A stretch of DNA of 64,000 bases from Bordetella ansorpii (GCF_900078705.1 NZ_FKIF01000010.1:558001-622000); one strand, 5' to 3'; shown: positions 19,025-29,214, counted from the stretch's first letter. The notes: generated by a model from the letters alone, not told the origin. Numbers and translations: made by a program.

Positions 19025-21115
19025 CTAGAAGCTGCCGCGCAGCCCCACCAGCACGGCGCGGCCGCCTTGCGGCGCCACGTCACGCAGCACCGAGGTCGCG
19101 TAGCGGATGTCCTGGTTCGTCAGGTTGATACCGCGCAGGTAGGCCTGCCATTGCGTGGCGTTCAGCTTGAAGCGGTACCCGAGGCTGCCGTCCAGGCTGT
19201 AGTAGCCGGCGGTCGAGGTGTCTTCGTCGGGACGGCGATGCTGGGAGAAGGCCTTGGACACGCTGACGCCGGCGTCGAACGGGCCGTAGCCGTAATCCAG
19301 CGCCACGCGCAGGCGCAGCGGCGGGATGCGGGGCAGCGGCTCGCCGGTATCCAGATTGCGGGCCAGGGTGTAGTCGCCTGTCAGGCCCAGGTCCAGCCGG
19401 TGGCCGTTGCGCTCCAGCACGCGGGTCACGCTCTCTGCTTCGATACCGTAGAACTGGGCGCGCACGCCGCGGTAGCGGGCTTCGGGCAGCGCGTCGTCGG
19501 TGCTGGCGTCCACCACGTCGCCGTCGTCGCTGCGATAGCGTCCGGTATTGAATTCGCCCAGGTAGTTGGCGAAGCGGCTGTAGAACACGCCGATGCTGCC
19601 GTGGTTGGCATTCTGCCTGTAGCGCAGCGCCAGGTCGGCGGACCAGGCTCGCTCCTTGCCCAGGCTCTGATCGCCTGTCAGGAACTGGCCCGTGGCCTCG
19701 TGCGGGCCGTTGGAGTACAGCTCGTAGAACGTGGGCGCGCGTTCGGTGTAGGCGCCGTTGGCCGCCACGGACCAGATCGGATCCAGCTTGTAGACCGCGC
19801 CCAGCGAGGCGCTGCCCGCGGTGAAGTCGCGTTCCTCCGAGCCGTCGAAGCGTGCGTTGCCGCCAGCGGTGGGCGACAGGCGCGTGTGGTCCGCGCGGGC
19901 GCCGGCCGACAGCGTCAGGCGGTCGTTCACCTTCCATTCCTCGACCAGGAACAGCGCCATGCTGTCGGTGTCGGTGGTGGGCACCAGGGCCTCGTCGCCC
20001 AGGGCCGAGAACCTCGTCTGGCCGAATTGCAGGCCGATGGCGCCGTGCACCGGGCCCAGGTCGGCGTGGCGCGCTTCCAGGCGGGCTTCGTAGCCGCGGT
20101 TCTTGAAGATCGTGCCGGTCTCGCCGTCCTCGATCTCCTTGTGCTGGTAATCGGTGTAGGCGAAATTGGCCTTCACGCTCTTGATGAAGCCGTCCAGGTC
20201 GCGGATTTCGCCGGCCATGCCGAACCGTTCCTGGCGCATGCGGATGCGCACGGCGGACTCGGCCACCGAGCCGTATTCGGATTCGAAGCCGCTGTACGAG
20301 ATGCCGCCATAGCCGTGGTCGCCGGTGATGGACAGGCCGAACGCGCCGCCGTCGTCGTGGCCGTCGCTGTTGGGCAGTCGGTCGCGCGCCTGGTCTTCAT
20401 CGGCGGGGTCCAGCGCGCGTTGCGACGCGCTGTGGGCATAGCCCGGAATGCGCAGCTCACCGGTCTTGCGGCCGTAGACGTCGGCATGGATGGCAACGGT
20501 GCCGTTGCCGCCCTCGACCTGTACGCCGCCGTTGCGGTCCTGGCTGCCGCTGCCGTAGCTGCCCGCCACAGTGCCCTGCACGCCGTCGATGGGTTCCATG
20601 GGGATGCGGTTGTCGATGGTGTTGACCACGCCGCCGATGGCGTTGCCGCCATACATCAGCGCGGCGGGGCCGCGCAGGATCTCGACGCGGTCGGCCGACA
20701 GGGGGTCCTGCGGCACGGCATGGTCGAACGACAGCGAGGACGCGTCCAGCGTGCCGACGCCGTTCTGCATCAGGCGGATGCGGTCGCCGTCCATGCCGCG
20801 GATGATGGGGCGGCCCACCATGGGGCCGTAGGTGGTGGTGGAGATGCCGGGCAGGCCATTGAGCGTCTCGCCCAGGGTGGCGCCACGGCGCAGATCCAGT
20901 TCCTTGCCCTGCACCACCGTGGAGGGCGAGGACAGTTCGTCGCTGCCCAGCGGGTTGCCGGTGACGATGACCGGGGCCAGCGCGATGCCGCTGCCCGCGT
21001 CGCTCTGGGCGTGGGCGCAGGCGCTGGCCAGGGCGAGGGCCAGCGCGAGGGGGGTGAGGGACAGGCGCGCGGCGGCGCGGGCCGCGCGGGGCGCGGACGG
21101 AATTCGGTTTTGCAT
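19025..21115 (-). CDS. TonB-dependent outer-membrane receptor, ZnuD-like
   Basis: A 696-residue receptor with signal peptide (ALALALASACAHAQS). The plug domain has the TonB-box region (APVIVTGNPLG), then GISTTTYGPMVGRPIIRGMDGDRIRLMQNG and VEILRGPAALMYGGNAIGGVVN. The rest is a 22-strand barrel ending GRAVLVGLRGSF with a terminal Phe. A His/Asp-rich plug-adjacent loop (NSDGHDDGG, about residues 246-254) and length resemble ZnuD-type zinc receptors of beta- and gammaproteobacteria. Upstream lie a small His/Cys-containing gene and a possible Zur site, supporting zinc. Copper or another metal chelate remains possible. Confidence 0.88.
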   Translation of the reverse strand: MQNRIPSAPRAARAAARLSLTPLALALALASACAHAQSDAGSGIALAPVIVTGNPLGSDELSSPSTVVQGKELDLRRGATLGETLNGLPGISTTTYGPMVGRPIIRGMDGDRIRLMQNGVGTLDASSLSFDHAVPQDPLSADRVEILRGPAALMYGGNAIGGVVNTIDNRIPMEPIDGVQGTVAGSYGSGSQDRNGGVQVEGGNGTVAIHADVYGRKTGELRIPGYAHSASQRALDPADEDQARDRLPNSDGHDDGGAFGLSITGDHGYGGISYSGFESEYGSVAESAVRIRMRQERFGMAGEIRDLDGFIKSVKANFAYTDYQHKEIEDGETGTIFKNRGYEARLEARHADLGPVHGAIGLQFGQTRFSALGDEALVPTTDTDSMALFLVEEWKVNDRLTLSAGARADHTRLSPTAGGNARFDGSEERDFTAGSASLGAVYKLDPIWSVAANGAYTERAPTFYELYSNGPHEATGQFLTGDQSLGKERAWSADLALRYRQNANHGSIGVFYSRFANYLGEFNTGRYRSDDGDVVDASTDDALPEARYRGVRAQFYGIEAESVTRVLERNGHRLDLGLTGDYTLARNLDTGEPLPRIPPLRLRVALDYGYGPFDAGVSVSKAFSQHRRPDEDTSTAGYYSLDGSLGYRFKLNATQWQAYLRGINLTNQDIRYATSVLRDVAPQGGRAVLVGLRGSF

Positions 21116-21268
21116 GGTCGATGTGATCCAGGAGTGAACGGCTGCCCGGGCGGCTCCCGGTTCCAGTCGATGCGCCGACGGGTCGCGTGTCGGCGCGTCT
21201 CGTGCCGGAACTTCCAGGGAACGGCAGCGCGGGGCGGGCAGCGCGGGGGGAAGGCGCTTGCGGACGTT

Positions 21269-21631
21269 TCAGGCCTGGACCGGCGGGGCGCGCGGGTGGA
21301 ACCAGCGCGGCGCGGCCGTGCCGGGACTCGGCGCACTGGCCAGGACCGGCGGCAGGGCGCGTGGCGTGGCGGCCGGCAGCAAGGGCGGCGTGCTGGGCAG
21401 TGCGCTGCCCAGTTCATGCCAGGCCGCGCAGAGCTCGCATTGGTCGTCGTGGTGCGTCGCCGGCGCGTCGTCCCGGGTGCTGGCGGCGGTGCTGGCCACG
21501 TGCGACAGCACGTGCAGCGTCGCCGCCGCGGGCGTGCCCAGGATGCAGGCCAGCAGCCACAGCAGCGCCGCCAGGCGAGCCAACGGCTGCCTGGGCAGGA
21601 ACGCAAGAGGGCCGATGCGGCGCACGGGCAT
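21269..21631 (-). CDS. Small membrane protein with His/Cys motif, DUF2946-like
   Basis: A 120-residue protein (start ATG at 21631, MPVRRIGPLAFLPR; the frame is open further upstream into the next promoter). A hydrophobic segment (LARLAALLWLLACILG) is followed by HVLSHVASTAAS and the metal-binding-like THHDDQCELCAAWHELG. This H-H-D-D-x-C-x-x-C arrangement is seen in DUF2946-type proteins that often precede TonB receptors for metals. It is co-directional with the ZnuD-like gene, 153 bases upstream of it. Its function is not known; a periplasmic metal-handling or sensing role is inferred. A ribosome site is weak, so the start is uncertain. Confidence 0.55.
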   Translation of the reverse strand: MPVRRIGPLAFLPRQPLARLAALLWLLACILGTPAAATLHVLSHVASTAASTRDDAPATHHDDQCELCAAWHELGSALPSTPPLLPAATPRALPPVLASAPSPGTAAPRWFHPRAPPVQA

Positions 21632-21655
21632 GACGGGAGAGGCAGTGGTAAGTTT

Positions 21656-21670
21656 TGTAATGATATATTG
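21656..21670 (-). promoter_or_regulatory. Possible Zur operator
   Basis: TGTAATGATATATTG matches 10 of 15 positions of the Zur core TGTTATAATATAACA and sits in an AT-rich island (21650-21690) in an otherwise G+C-rich region, 25 bases upstream of the DUF2946-like start. The match is imperfect. Confidence 0.4.
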
Positions 21671-21793
21671 TTCTTTTTTGAAAAGCGACCGCCGCATCGG
21701 AGCGTGCATACGGCGGTCGGCCGGCTCGGGCATAATCGGCCACAAGTTCGCCGCGCCGGCGCACGCCGGCACGGCGCTTCAGGAGCCGAATCG

Positions 21794-23287
21794 ATGATGC
21801 ACGCTGCCCCCGGACCGAACACCCTGCGCCGGCCCGATCCCATTCCGTTCCAGACTTTCGACGACGCCCGCGCGGCGGTCGAGCGCCTGATCCACATCTA
21901 CGACCGCAACACTTCCTTCCTGCGGCAGGTTTTCCAGGACGTGCTGGCCCGCACCGACGAAGCGGGCCGCGCCCGCGTGTATTACCCCGCGGTGCGCATC
22001 ACCGTGGGCACCCATGACCTGATCGATTCGCGCCTGTCGTACGGGCATGTGGCCGAGCCGGGCGCCTACCAGACCACCATCACGCAACCCATCCTGTTCC
22101 GCGATTACCTGGAACAGCAGATCCGCCTGCTGTTGCAGAACCATGGCACGGCGGTCGAGGTGGGCGAGTCGGACATGCCGATTCCGCTGCATTTCGCCTT
22201 CCCGGATGGCGCGTACGTGGAAGGCGAGCACCTGGAGAAGCTGGGCCGCCCGCTGCGCGACGTGTTCGACGTGCCCGACCTGGCGGTGACGGACGACGCC
22301 ATCGTCAACGGCACCTGGCGCGGGCAGGCGGGCGAACGCCGCCCGCTGGCGCCGTTCACCGCCACGCGCGTGGACTATTCGCTGCATCGCCTGCAGCACT
22401 ACACCGCGACGGCGCCCGCGCATTTCCAGAACTACGTGCTGTTCACCAATTACCAGTTCTACGTCGACGAGTTCTGCGCCCGGGCCCGCGCGATGATGGC
22501 GTCGGGCGAGGGCGATTACGAGGCCCTGGTCGAGCCGGGCAACCGCATCACGCGCCGGGGCGATGCCGAGCCTCCGACGCCCGGCATGGCGCGGTTGCCG
22601 CAGATGCCGGCCTATCACCTGGTGCGGCCGAATCATTCGGGCATCACGCTGGTGAACATCGGGGTGGGGCCGTCCAATGCCAAGACGATCACCGACCACA
22701 TCGCCGTGCTGCGTCCGCATGCCTGGCTGATGCTGGGGCACTGCGCGGGCCTGCGCGATTCGCAGCGGCTGGGCGATTACGTGCTGGCGCACGGTTATGT
22801 GCGCGACGACCATGTGCTGGATGCCGACCTGCCCACCTGGGTGCCCGTGCCGCCGCTGGCCGAGGTGCAGGTGGCGCTGGAGCAGGCGGTGGAAGAGGTG
22901 GCGGGGCTGTCGGGCTGGGACTTGAAGCGCATCATGCGCACCGGCACGGTCGCCACCATCGACAACCGCAACTGGGAACTGCGCGACCAGGGGGAACTGG
23001 TGCAGCGTTTCGCGCAGTCGCGCGCCATCGCGCTGGACATGGAGTCGGGCACGATCGCCGCCAATGGCTTCCGGTTCCGCGTGCCGTACGGCACCTTGCT
23101 GTGCGTGTCCGACAAACCCCTGCATGGCGAGCTGAAGCTGCCCGGGATGGCCAGCGCGTTCTATCGCCGGCAGGTCAACCAGCACCTGGAGATCGGCATC
23201 CGCGCGTTGGAACTGTTGCGTGAAATGCCGCCCGAGCGGCTGCACTCGCGCAAGCTGCGCACGTTCATGGAGACGGCGTTCCAGTAA
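21794..23287 (+). CDS. amn: AMP nucleosidase
   Basis: A 497-residue enzyme that hydrolyses AMP to adenine and ribose-5-phosphate. AGGAG lies eight bases before the ATG at 21794. The N-terminal regulatory domain (FDDARAAVERLIHIYDRNTSFLRQ) is followed by the catalytic phosphorylase-like domain: GITLVNIGVGPSNAKTITDH and the C-terminal ALDMESGTIAANGFRFRVPYGTLLCVSDKP, with the conserved MES and the Asp near the end. It lies alone on the plus strand, divergent from the DUF2946-like gene with 160 bases of shared upstream region, which contains the possible Zur site. Confidence 0.95.
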   Translation: MMHAAPGPNTLRRPDPIPFQTFDDARAAVERLIHIYDRNTSFLRQVFQDVLARTDEAGRARVYYPAVRITVGTHDLIDSRLSYGHVAEPGAYQTTITQPILFRDYLEQQIRLLLQNHGTAVEVGESDMPIPLHFAFPDGAYVEGEHLEKLGRPLRDVFDVPDLAVTDDAIVNGTWRGQAGERRPLAPFTATRVDYSLHRLQHYTATAPAHFQNYVLFTNYQFYVDEFCARARAMMASGEGDYEALVEPGNRITRRGDAEPPTPGMARLPQMPAYHLVRPNHSGITLVNIGVGPSNAKTITDHIAVLRPHAWLMLGHCAGLRDSQRLGDYVLAHGYVRDDHVLDADLPTWVPVPPLAEVQVALEQAVEEVAGLSGWDLKRIMRTGTVATIDNRNWELRDQGELVQRFAQSRAIALDMESGTIAANGFRFRVPYGTLLCVSDKPLHGELKLPGMASAFYRRQVNQHLEIGIRALELLREMPPERLHSRKLRTFMETAFQ

Positions 23288-23308
23288 GTAAGCGCGCTTG
23301 CCGGTGGC

Positions 23309-24286
23309 TCAGCCAAACGTGCCGGCATCCGGGTAGTACAGCCGGCAACTTTCGCGCAACGCCGCCGAAAACAGGCGTTCCGCCGCGCGGGGCGCCGTGC
23401 CCGCGCGGCTGTAGAGCGCGGTGGGCGGCGGACTCCAGTTGAACGAGTAGGGGATGATCGCCACGCCGGTCACCCGGCCCAGTTCTTCCGCGATGTCCGC
23501 CGGCAGGATCGAGATGGCGCGTTCGCTGGCGCTGATCATTTCGCCGATCAGGCGGGGCGATCCGCTCTCTGCCACCGGCATGGGGGGCGGTACGCCCGCG
23601 CCCAGGAACAGGTCGGTCAGTTGCGCGCGCATGCCGGTCTGCGGCGCGCCCAGGATCCAGTCCAGTTCCGCCAGCCTGCGCCAGTCCAGGCGATGGCGTC
23701 CCAGTTGCGCGGCCAGGCGGCGGCTGGCGATCAGGCGGGGGGGCTGGCGGTACAGCGTTTCGAAGGCGAGCTGCGACAGGTCCAGGCCGGCGACCGCGGG
23801 GCCGATCACCAGATCCAGCGTGTGATCGCGCAGTTGCGTCAGCAGTTGCGCGATGGCGCCTTCGTGCAGGGTGACCGTCAGGCGCTGGCCATCGGGACGG
23901 GCCTGGTGCACGGCGGCCGACAGGATGCGGCCGGGAATGAATGGGGTGACGCCCACGTGCAGGTGGGCGGCGTGGCCGGCGGCCACCGCGTCCATGTCGT
24001 CGACCATGCGCTGCAGGTCCTGCAGCATGGCCTGGGCGCGGCCCAGCACCACCTCGCCCAGGGCCGTAGGGGTCATGCCACGCACCGACCGCTCGAACAG
24101 GGGGGCGCCGAACATGCCTTCCAGCTCGGTCAGGGTATTGGTGAGTGCCGGCTGGCTGATGGCCATGCGCTCGGCCGCCCGGGTCAGCGAGCCATGCTGC
24201 CGAATCTGTAACAAAAGCGCCAGGTGCCGCATCTTCAGGCGGGCCGTCAGGCGCCGCGCGGCCTCGCTGGACGGAAGGTCAGCCAT
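23309..24286 (-). CDS. LysR-family transcriptional regulator
   Basis: A 325-residue LysR regulator. The helix-turn-helix is near residues 18-75 (MRHLALLLQIRQHGSLTRAAERMAISQPALTNTLTELE), with an N-terminal extension of about 17 residues (MADLPSSEAARRLTARL) common in the GbpR/PcaQ-like branch. The effector domain follows (VGVTPFIPGRILSAAV). It is divergent from malic enzyme with 119 bases between the starts, so maeB is the natural target. Convergent and nearly adjacent to amn. Ligand unknown. Confidence 0.9.
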   Translation of the reverse strand: MADLPSSEAARRLTARLKMRHLALLLQIRQHGSLTRAAERMAISQPALTNTLTELEGMFGAPLFERSVRGMTPTALGEVVLGRAQAMLQDLQRMVDDMDAVAAGHAAHLHVGVTPFIPGRILSAAVHQARPDGQRLTVTLHEGAIAQLLTQLRDHTLDLVIGPAVAGLDLSQLAFETLYRQPPRLIASRRLAAQLGRHRLDWRRLAELDWILGAPQTGMRAQLTDLFLGAGVPPPMPVAESGSPRLIGEMISASERAISILPADIAEELGRVTGVAIIPYSFNWSPPPTALYSRAGTAPRAAERLFSAALRESCRLYYPDAGTFG

Positions 24287-24405
24287 GGGGACAGGTCAAA
24301 GCATTAGGAATAAGTGATGGAATCATAGCAAAACCAAATAATCACCTTATGGATGGGGCGTAGCATTGTCACCGGTTCGTCATTTCATTTACACAATCGG
24401 ACGTC

Positions 24406-26706
24406 ATGAACACCAACAATCGCCAAGCCGCCCTCGATTACCACGAGTTTCCCAAGCCCGGAAAGATCGCCGTCAACGCCATCAAGCCGCTGGTCACCCA
24501 GCGCGACCTGGCGCTGGCCTACTCGCCCGGCGTGGCGGCGGCCTGTGAAGAGATCGTCGACGATGCGGCCAATGTCTTCCGGTACACCGGCCGGGGCAAC
24601 CTGGTGGGCGTGATCACCAATGGCACGGCGGTGCTGGGCCTGGGCAACATCGGGGCGCTGGCGTCCAAGCCGGTGATGGAAGGCAAGGCGGTGCTGTTCA
24701 AGAAGTTCGCCGGCATCGACGTGTTCGACATCGAGATCAACGAGACGGATCCGGACAAGCTGGTCGACATCATCGCGGGCCTGGAGCCGACGTTCGGCGG
24801 CATCAACCTGGAAGACATCAAGGCGCCGGAGTGCTTCACGGTCGAGCGCAAGCTGCGCGAGCGCATGAGGATCCCGGTCTTTCACGACGACCAGCACGGC
24901 ACGGCCATCACGGTCAGCGCGGCGTTCATCAACGGCCTGAAGGTCGTGGGCAAGGACATCGGGCAGGTCAAGGTGGTCACCTCGGGCGCGGGCGCGGCGG
25001 CGCTGGCCTGCCTGGACCTGATGGTGGACCTGGGCCTGCCGCTGGAGAACATCTGGGTGACGGACATCGAGGGCGTGGTCTACGAAGGCCGCACGACGCT
25101 GATGGACCCGGACAAGGCACGCTACGCCAAGCCCACCGGGGCGCGCAAGCTGGCGGAAGTGATTGCCGGCGCGGACGTGTTCCTGGGCCTGTCGGCGGGC
25201 GGGGTGCTCAAGCCGGAAATGGTGGCCACGATGGCCGCCAACCCCCTGATCCTGGCGCTGGCCAACCCGACGCCGGAGATCCTGCCGGAAGTGGCGCACG
25301 CGGTGCGCGACGACGTGGTGATGGCCACGGGCCGTTCGGACTATCCGAACCAGGTCAACAACGTGCTGTGCTTTCCGTACATCTTCCGTGGCGCGCTGGA
25401 CGTGGGCGCGACCACCATCACGCGCGAGATGGAGATGGCGGCGGTGCTCGCCATCGCCAAGCTGGCGCAGGAAGAGCAGAACGAAGTGGTGGCGGCCGCC
25501 TACGGCACCTACGACATCTCGTTCGGCCGCGATTACCTGATTCCCAAGCCGTTCGACCCGCGCCTGATCGTGCGCATCGCGCCGGCGGTGGCCAAGGCGG
25601 CCATGGACGGCGGCGTGGCCACGCGCCCGCTGGCCGACCTGGATGCCTACGTCGAACAGCTGCAGCAGTTCGTGTATCACTCCGGCGCGTTCATGAAGCC
25701 GCTGTTCGGCGCGGCCAAGCGCATGGTGCGCGAGGGCGCCAAGTCGCGCATCGTGTTCACCGAGGGCGAGGACGAGCGCGTGCTGCGCGCCGTGCAGGTG
25801 ATCGTCGACGAGAAGCTGGCGCGTCCCATCCTGGTGGGCCGTCCGCAGGTGCTGATGTCGCGCATCGAGAAGTACGGTCTGCGCCTGCGCCTGGGCCAGG
25901 ACGTCGAGGTGACCAACCCCGAGTACGACGAGCGCTTCCACCAGTACTGGACGACGTACTGGGAGCTGATGTGCCGCCGCGGCATCACCAAGGAAATGGC
26001 GCGCGTGGAGATGCGCCGCCGCCTGACGCTGATCGGCGCGATGATGCTGCACCTGGGCGATGCCGACGGCATGGTCTGCGGCACGGTGGGCGAGTACCAC
26101 GAACACCTGCGCTTCATCGACGAAGTGATCGGCAAGCGTCCGGGCGCCAAGACCTACGCCGCCATGAACATCCTGCTGCTGAACGAGCGCACGGTGGCGC
26201 TGGTGGACACGCACGTCAACGACAACCCCACGGCCGAGCAGATCGCGGAATTCACCGTGGCGGGCGCACGCCAGATGACGCAGCTGAACCTGGCGCCCAA
26301 GGTGGCGTTGCTGTCGCGCTCGAACTTCGGCACCGGCAGCTCGGCTTCGGGCGGCAAGATGCGCGAGGCGCTGGAACGGGTGCGCCAGGCCGCGCCCGAC
26401 GTGGAGATCGACGGCGAGATGCATGGCGACTGCGCGCTGGACGAGGCGCTGCGCATGCGCCTGCTGCCGTCGTCCACGCTCAAGGGCGAGGCCAATCTGC
26501 TGGTCTGCCCGAACGTGGACTCGGGCAACATCGCGTACAACCTGCTGAAGGCGACGGCGGGCGCGAACGTGGCCATCGGCCCGTTCCTGCTGGGCGTGAA
26601 CGCCCCGGTGCACATCCTGACCTCCAGCGCCACGGTGCGCCGTATCGTGAACATGGCGGCGCTGACCGTCATCGACGCGAACCGGGTCGAGCAGCCGGCG
26701 GGCTGA
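24406..26706 (+). CDS. maeB: NADP-dependent malic enzyme (MaeB type) with PTA-like C-terminal domain
   Basis: A 766-residue cytoplasmic enzyme turning malate into pyruvate, CO2 and NADPH. Residues 1-430 are the malic enzyme part ([68 protein letters not shown]). Residues 440-766 resemble phosphotransacetylase ([33 protein letters not shown]-type [20 protein letters not shown]). In MaeB proteins this second domain mediates acetyl-CoA control and has no PTA activity. The length is normal. Confidence 0.95.
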   Translation: MNTNNRQAALDYHEFPKPGKIAVNAIKPLVTQRDLALAYSPGVAAACEEIVDDAANVFRYTGRGNLVGVITNGTAVLGLGNIGALASKPVMEGKAVLFKKFAGIDVFDIEINETDPDKLVDIIAGLEPTFGGINLEDIKAPECFTVERKLRERMRIPVFHDDQHGTAITVSAAFINGLKVVGKDIGQVKVVTSGAGAAALACLDLMVDLGLPLENIWVTDIEGVVYEGRTTLMDPDKARYAKPTGARKLAEVIAGADVFLGLSAGGVLKPEMVATMAANPLILALANPTPEILPEVAHAVRDDVVMATGRSDYPNQVNNVLCFPYIFRGALDVGATTITREMEMAAVLAIAKLAQEEQNEVVAAAYGTYDISFGRDYLIPKPFDPRLIVRIAPAVAKAAMDGGVATRPLADLDAYVEQLQQFVYHSGAFMKPLFGAAKRMVREGAKSRIVFTEGEDERVLRAVQVIVDEKLARPILVGRPQVLMSRIEKYGLRLRLGQDVEVTNPEYDERFHQYWTTYWELMCRRGITKEMARVEMRRRLTLIGAMMLHLGDADGMVCGTVGEYHEHLRFIDEVIGKRPGAKTYAAMNILLLNERTVALVDTHVNDNPTAEQIAEFTVAGARQMTQLNLAPKVALLSRSNFGTGSSASGGKMREALERVRQAAPDVEIDGEMHGDCALDEALRMRLLPSSTLKGEANLLVCPNVDSGNIAYNLLKATAGANVAIGPFLLGVNAPVHILTSSATVRRIVNMAALTVIDANRVEQPAG

Positions 26707-26809
26707 GGGACATCGCCGGGCAAGCGCCGTGAGCGTTTCGCGGCGTATCCGGCGGGCATGAAGAACGATGACGCAGAGGCCGATCTTGATTCCGTTCCTC
26801 TTTCACGCG

Positions 26810-27160
26810 TCACGGCGGGATCTCTCTGTATGCGCCCGCACTTATTCCACGGTTTCCGCCTGGTCCCGGCCGCGGTTCGTGGCGTCGCACCCGCGGGACC
26901 TGCCGGCGCACCGCTTCGACCCGCAGCGGCATCAGCCCGAACACGCGGCGTGGATGGTGTCCCATTTCTCGCTGGACGGCTACCCGGCCGAAGCGGCGGG
27001 CGCGGCAATGGCTGGCCCAGGCCACCTCCGAGGAGCTGCGCGAACATGCCGCAGTGGACCTGCTGGCCGCGTACGGCCCTGAATTGCGGCGGCAGGCGAC
27101 GGCGCTGGACATCACGGTGCGCGGCCATGCCATGGCGACGCCCGGGATTGACAGGCCCTG
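26810..27160 (+). pseudogene. Decayed fragment of an oxidoreductase gene
   Basis: Between maeB and the VWA gene a protein-like sequence is split between two frames. Frame 2 carries VSAWSRPRFVASHPRDLPAH and then HAAWMVSHFSLDGYPAEA up to about 26990. Frame 3 continues with RQWLAQATSEELREHAAVDL, AAYGPELRRQATALDITV and RGHAMATPGI. The pieces read on as one C-terminal region, and the RGHAM...PG ending resembles FAD-dependent oxidoreductases (twin-arginine type). No intact start or full domain remains. The frame change is visible; the family is a moderate guess. Confidence 0.5.
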
Positions 27161-27173
27161 GCCGGCCCTGCCG

Positions 27174-28229
27174 TCAGCGCCTGAACCACAGTATCGACAG
27201 CGTGCACGCCGACACCATCAACAGGGCCGCCAGGCCCGCCAGCAACGCGCCGATCTCGGTTTCGCGCTTTTCCAGCGCCAGCCGCGTGGTCAGTTGCTTG
27301 TAGACCTGGCCCAGGTCGGCCGCGGATCCCGCCTGGAAGTACTCGCCGCCCGTCAGCTTGGCCACGGCGCGCAGGGTGGTCTCGTCCAATTGCATGAAGA
27401 ACGACCAGCCGTCGTCCAGGGTGGCCGAGCCCTTGGGCGTGCCGAAGCCCACGGTGTAGACGCGCACGCCTCGGTCGGCGGCCAGGCGCGCGGCCTCCAT
27501 GGGATCGGGGCCGGTGGTGCGCCGGCCGTCGCTCAGCAGGATGATGGCGCCATTGGTGTACGAACCGGGCGGCACCGGCTCGCGCTGGGCCGGGCGTTCG
27601 CGCGCGGCCTGGGCCTGGCCCAGCGGCATGGGCTTGCCATTTCCTTGCGGCGGCACGTTCTCGAAGCGCATGGCGCTGGCGTCGATGCCGTCATCGGGAA
27701 ACAGCGTGGCCAGGGCCATCAGCAGGCCGCTGCCGGTGGCCGTGCCGCGTTGCAGTTCAAAGCGGTCGATGGCGTCGATCATGTCCTGCTTGAATTCGGT
27801 GGGCGCCTGCACCAGCGTGGCGGCCGCCGCGAAGGACACGATGCCCACGCGGGCGCTGGACGGCAACTGGGCGACGAAGGCGCGCGCGGCTTCCTGCGCG
27901 GCGACCATTCGGGTGGGGGGAATGTCGGTGGCGTCCATGCTGCGTGACACGTCCATCGCCAGCATCAGCGTGTAGGCGTCGGACGGCAGGGTGACCGTGG
28001 CGCTGGGCCGGGCGCACGCCAGCAACGCCGCGCCCAGGGCCAGCAGGAACAGCGCGGGAGGAATATGGCGGCGCAGCCGCTGGCCGGGGCCCATGGCCGC
28101 GCGCGGCAACGCCAGGCTGGCGTAGATGACGGCGGCTTTTTTGCGCCGGGCCAGTATGTAGACGTATGCCGCCGCCAGCGCAGGAAGGACCAGCAGCAGC
28201 CAAAGCATGTCGGGCCAGAGAAACTGCAT
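27174..28229 (-). CDS. VWA-domain membrane protein (BatA-like), copy 1
   Basis: A 351-residue protein starting MQFLWPDMLWLLLVLPALAA after a clear AAGGAG; the frame is open further upstream, but the start is certain from the ribosome site. Two membrane segments at the N-terminus precede a von Willebrand A domain with the metal site DVSRSMDATD (MIDAS DxSxS) and the later SDGRRTTGPDP; a final membrane segment (IGALLAGLAALLMVSACTLSILWF) closes it. BatA-like proteins act with MoxR ATPases and DUF58 proteins. It is divergent from the S1C protease gene and paralogous to the VWA gene at 31306. Confidence 0.9.
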   Translation of the reverse strand: MQFLWPDMLWLLLVLPALAAAYVYILARRKKAAVIYASLALPRAAMGPGQRLRRHIPPALFLLALGAALLACARPSATVTLPSDAYTLMLAMDVSRSMDATDIPPTRMVAAQEAARAFVAQLPSSARVGIVSFAAAATLVQAPTEFKQDMIDAIDRFELQRGTATGSGLLMALATLFPDDGIDASAMRFENVPPQGNGKPMPLGQAQAARERPAQREPVPPGSYTNGAIILLSDGRRTTGPDPMEAARLAADRGVRVYTVGFGTPKGSATLDDGWSFFMQLDETTLRAVAKLTGGEYFQAGSAADLGQVYKQLTTRLALEKRETEIGALLAGLAALLMVSACTLSILWFRR

Positions 28230-28299
28230 GCAGTGCTCCTTGGCGCAGGGGTAGGACGATGGTACTGTAGTTCGACGGCGGCGCGGAGCTTCGGCATCG

Positions 28300-29214
28300 A
28301 TGAAACGGGTTGCGAAATTCGGATGGGCGGCAGCAGGCCTTGCCTTGGCCTTCGCAGCCGGTCTTGCATGCACCTGGCTGGTGCAGCCGGCGCCGCACAC
28401 CCTGACGCAGGACGACATCGACGCCGCGGTGTTGCATACCCTGCAAACCAAAAGTCTGCCCTCGCGCACCGCGCGCGCCGCGGCCGTGGTCCGGCAATCG
28501 GTGGTCGAGATCCAGGGTTTTCCCGATGAAGATCCGCCCAGGGCCGACGCCCCGGGCGCCGCCGACAAGCCCGCTGCCGACAGGAAACCCCCACGCAAGC
28601 CCCAGGCGCGCGCGAAGAACGAGCGCGCCGACAAGGCCGGCGCGGGCGACAAGCCCCCCGAAGCCCCCAGGCCCCAGATGCGCAACGTGGGTTCCGGCGT
28701 GGTCGTCACGGAAGAGGGCATGATCCTGACCAACTATCACGTGGTGGCCGGCGCGCGCCGGCTGCTGGTCACGTTCCACGACGGACAGGAGTCCGAGGCC
28801 ACGCTGGTCGGCGCCACGCCCGAGAAAGACCTGGCCGTGCTGCGGCCCCGATCCATTCCCGATGATCTGCCGGCCGCCACGCTGGGCTCCAGCCGCAACC
28901 TGTCGCCGGGCGACGAGGTGGTGGCGATCGGCTTTCCGTTCGGCATCGGGCCGTCGGTGTCGGCGGGCGTGGTGTCGGGCCTGAACCGCGAGTTCGTCTC
29001 GGCGGAACACAAGCAGAACCTGTCCGACCTGATCCAGTTCGACGCGGCGGCCAACCCTGGCAACTCGGGCGGGCCGCTGGTCGACATGAACGGCGAGGTG
29101 GTGGGCATCGTCACCGCCATTCTCAATCCCACGCAGAGCGGCACCTTCGTCGGCATCGGTTTCGCCACCACCATCGAAAGCGCCGGCAGCGCCGTCGGTT
29201 TCTCTCCTTTCTAG
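28300..29214 (+). CDS. HtrA-like (S1C) trypsin-fold protease without PDZ domain
   Basis: A 304-residue protein with an N-terminal signal or membrane anchor (WAAAGLALAFAAGLACTWLV), a low-complexity Pro/Lys/Ala linker (about 75-125: KPPRKPQARAKNERADKAG), and a protease domain. The triad is visible: His in ILTNYHVVAG, Asp in EKDLAVLR, Ser in NPGNSGGPLVD. There is no PDZ domain after the protease part; the protein ends soon after FVGIGFATTIESAG. It would work in the periplasm. It is 13 bases upstream of the MoxR gene, so it probably belongs to the same operon. Confidence 0.88.
   Translation: MKRVAKFGWAAAGLALAFAAGLACTWLVQPAPHTLTQDDIDAAVLHTLQTKSLPSRTARAAAVVRQSVVEIQGFPDEDPPRADAPGAADKPAADRKPPRKPQARAKNERADKAGAGDKPPEAPRPQMRNVGSGVVVTEEGMILTNYHVVAGARRLLVTFHDGQESEATLVGATPEKDLAVLRPRSIPDDLPAATLGSSRNLSPGDEVVAIGFPFGIGPSVSAGVVSGLNREFVSAEHKQNLSDLIQFDAAANPGNSGGPLVDMNGEVVGIVTAILNPTQSGTFVGIGFATTIESAGSAVGFSPF

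Noticed and set aside
19067-21793. The plus-strand frame before amn, opposite the TonB receptor and DUF2946-like gene
   Set aside because: The real gene starts at 21794 after AGGAG; the part before it is antisense to the receptor and has no family sequence.
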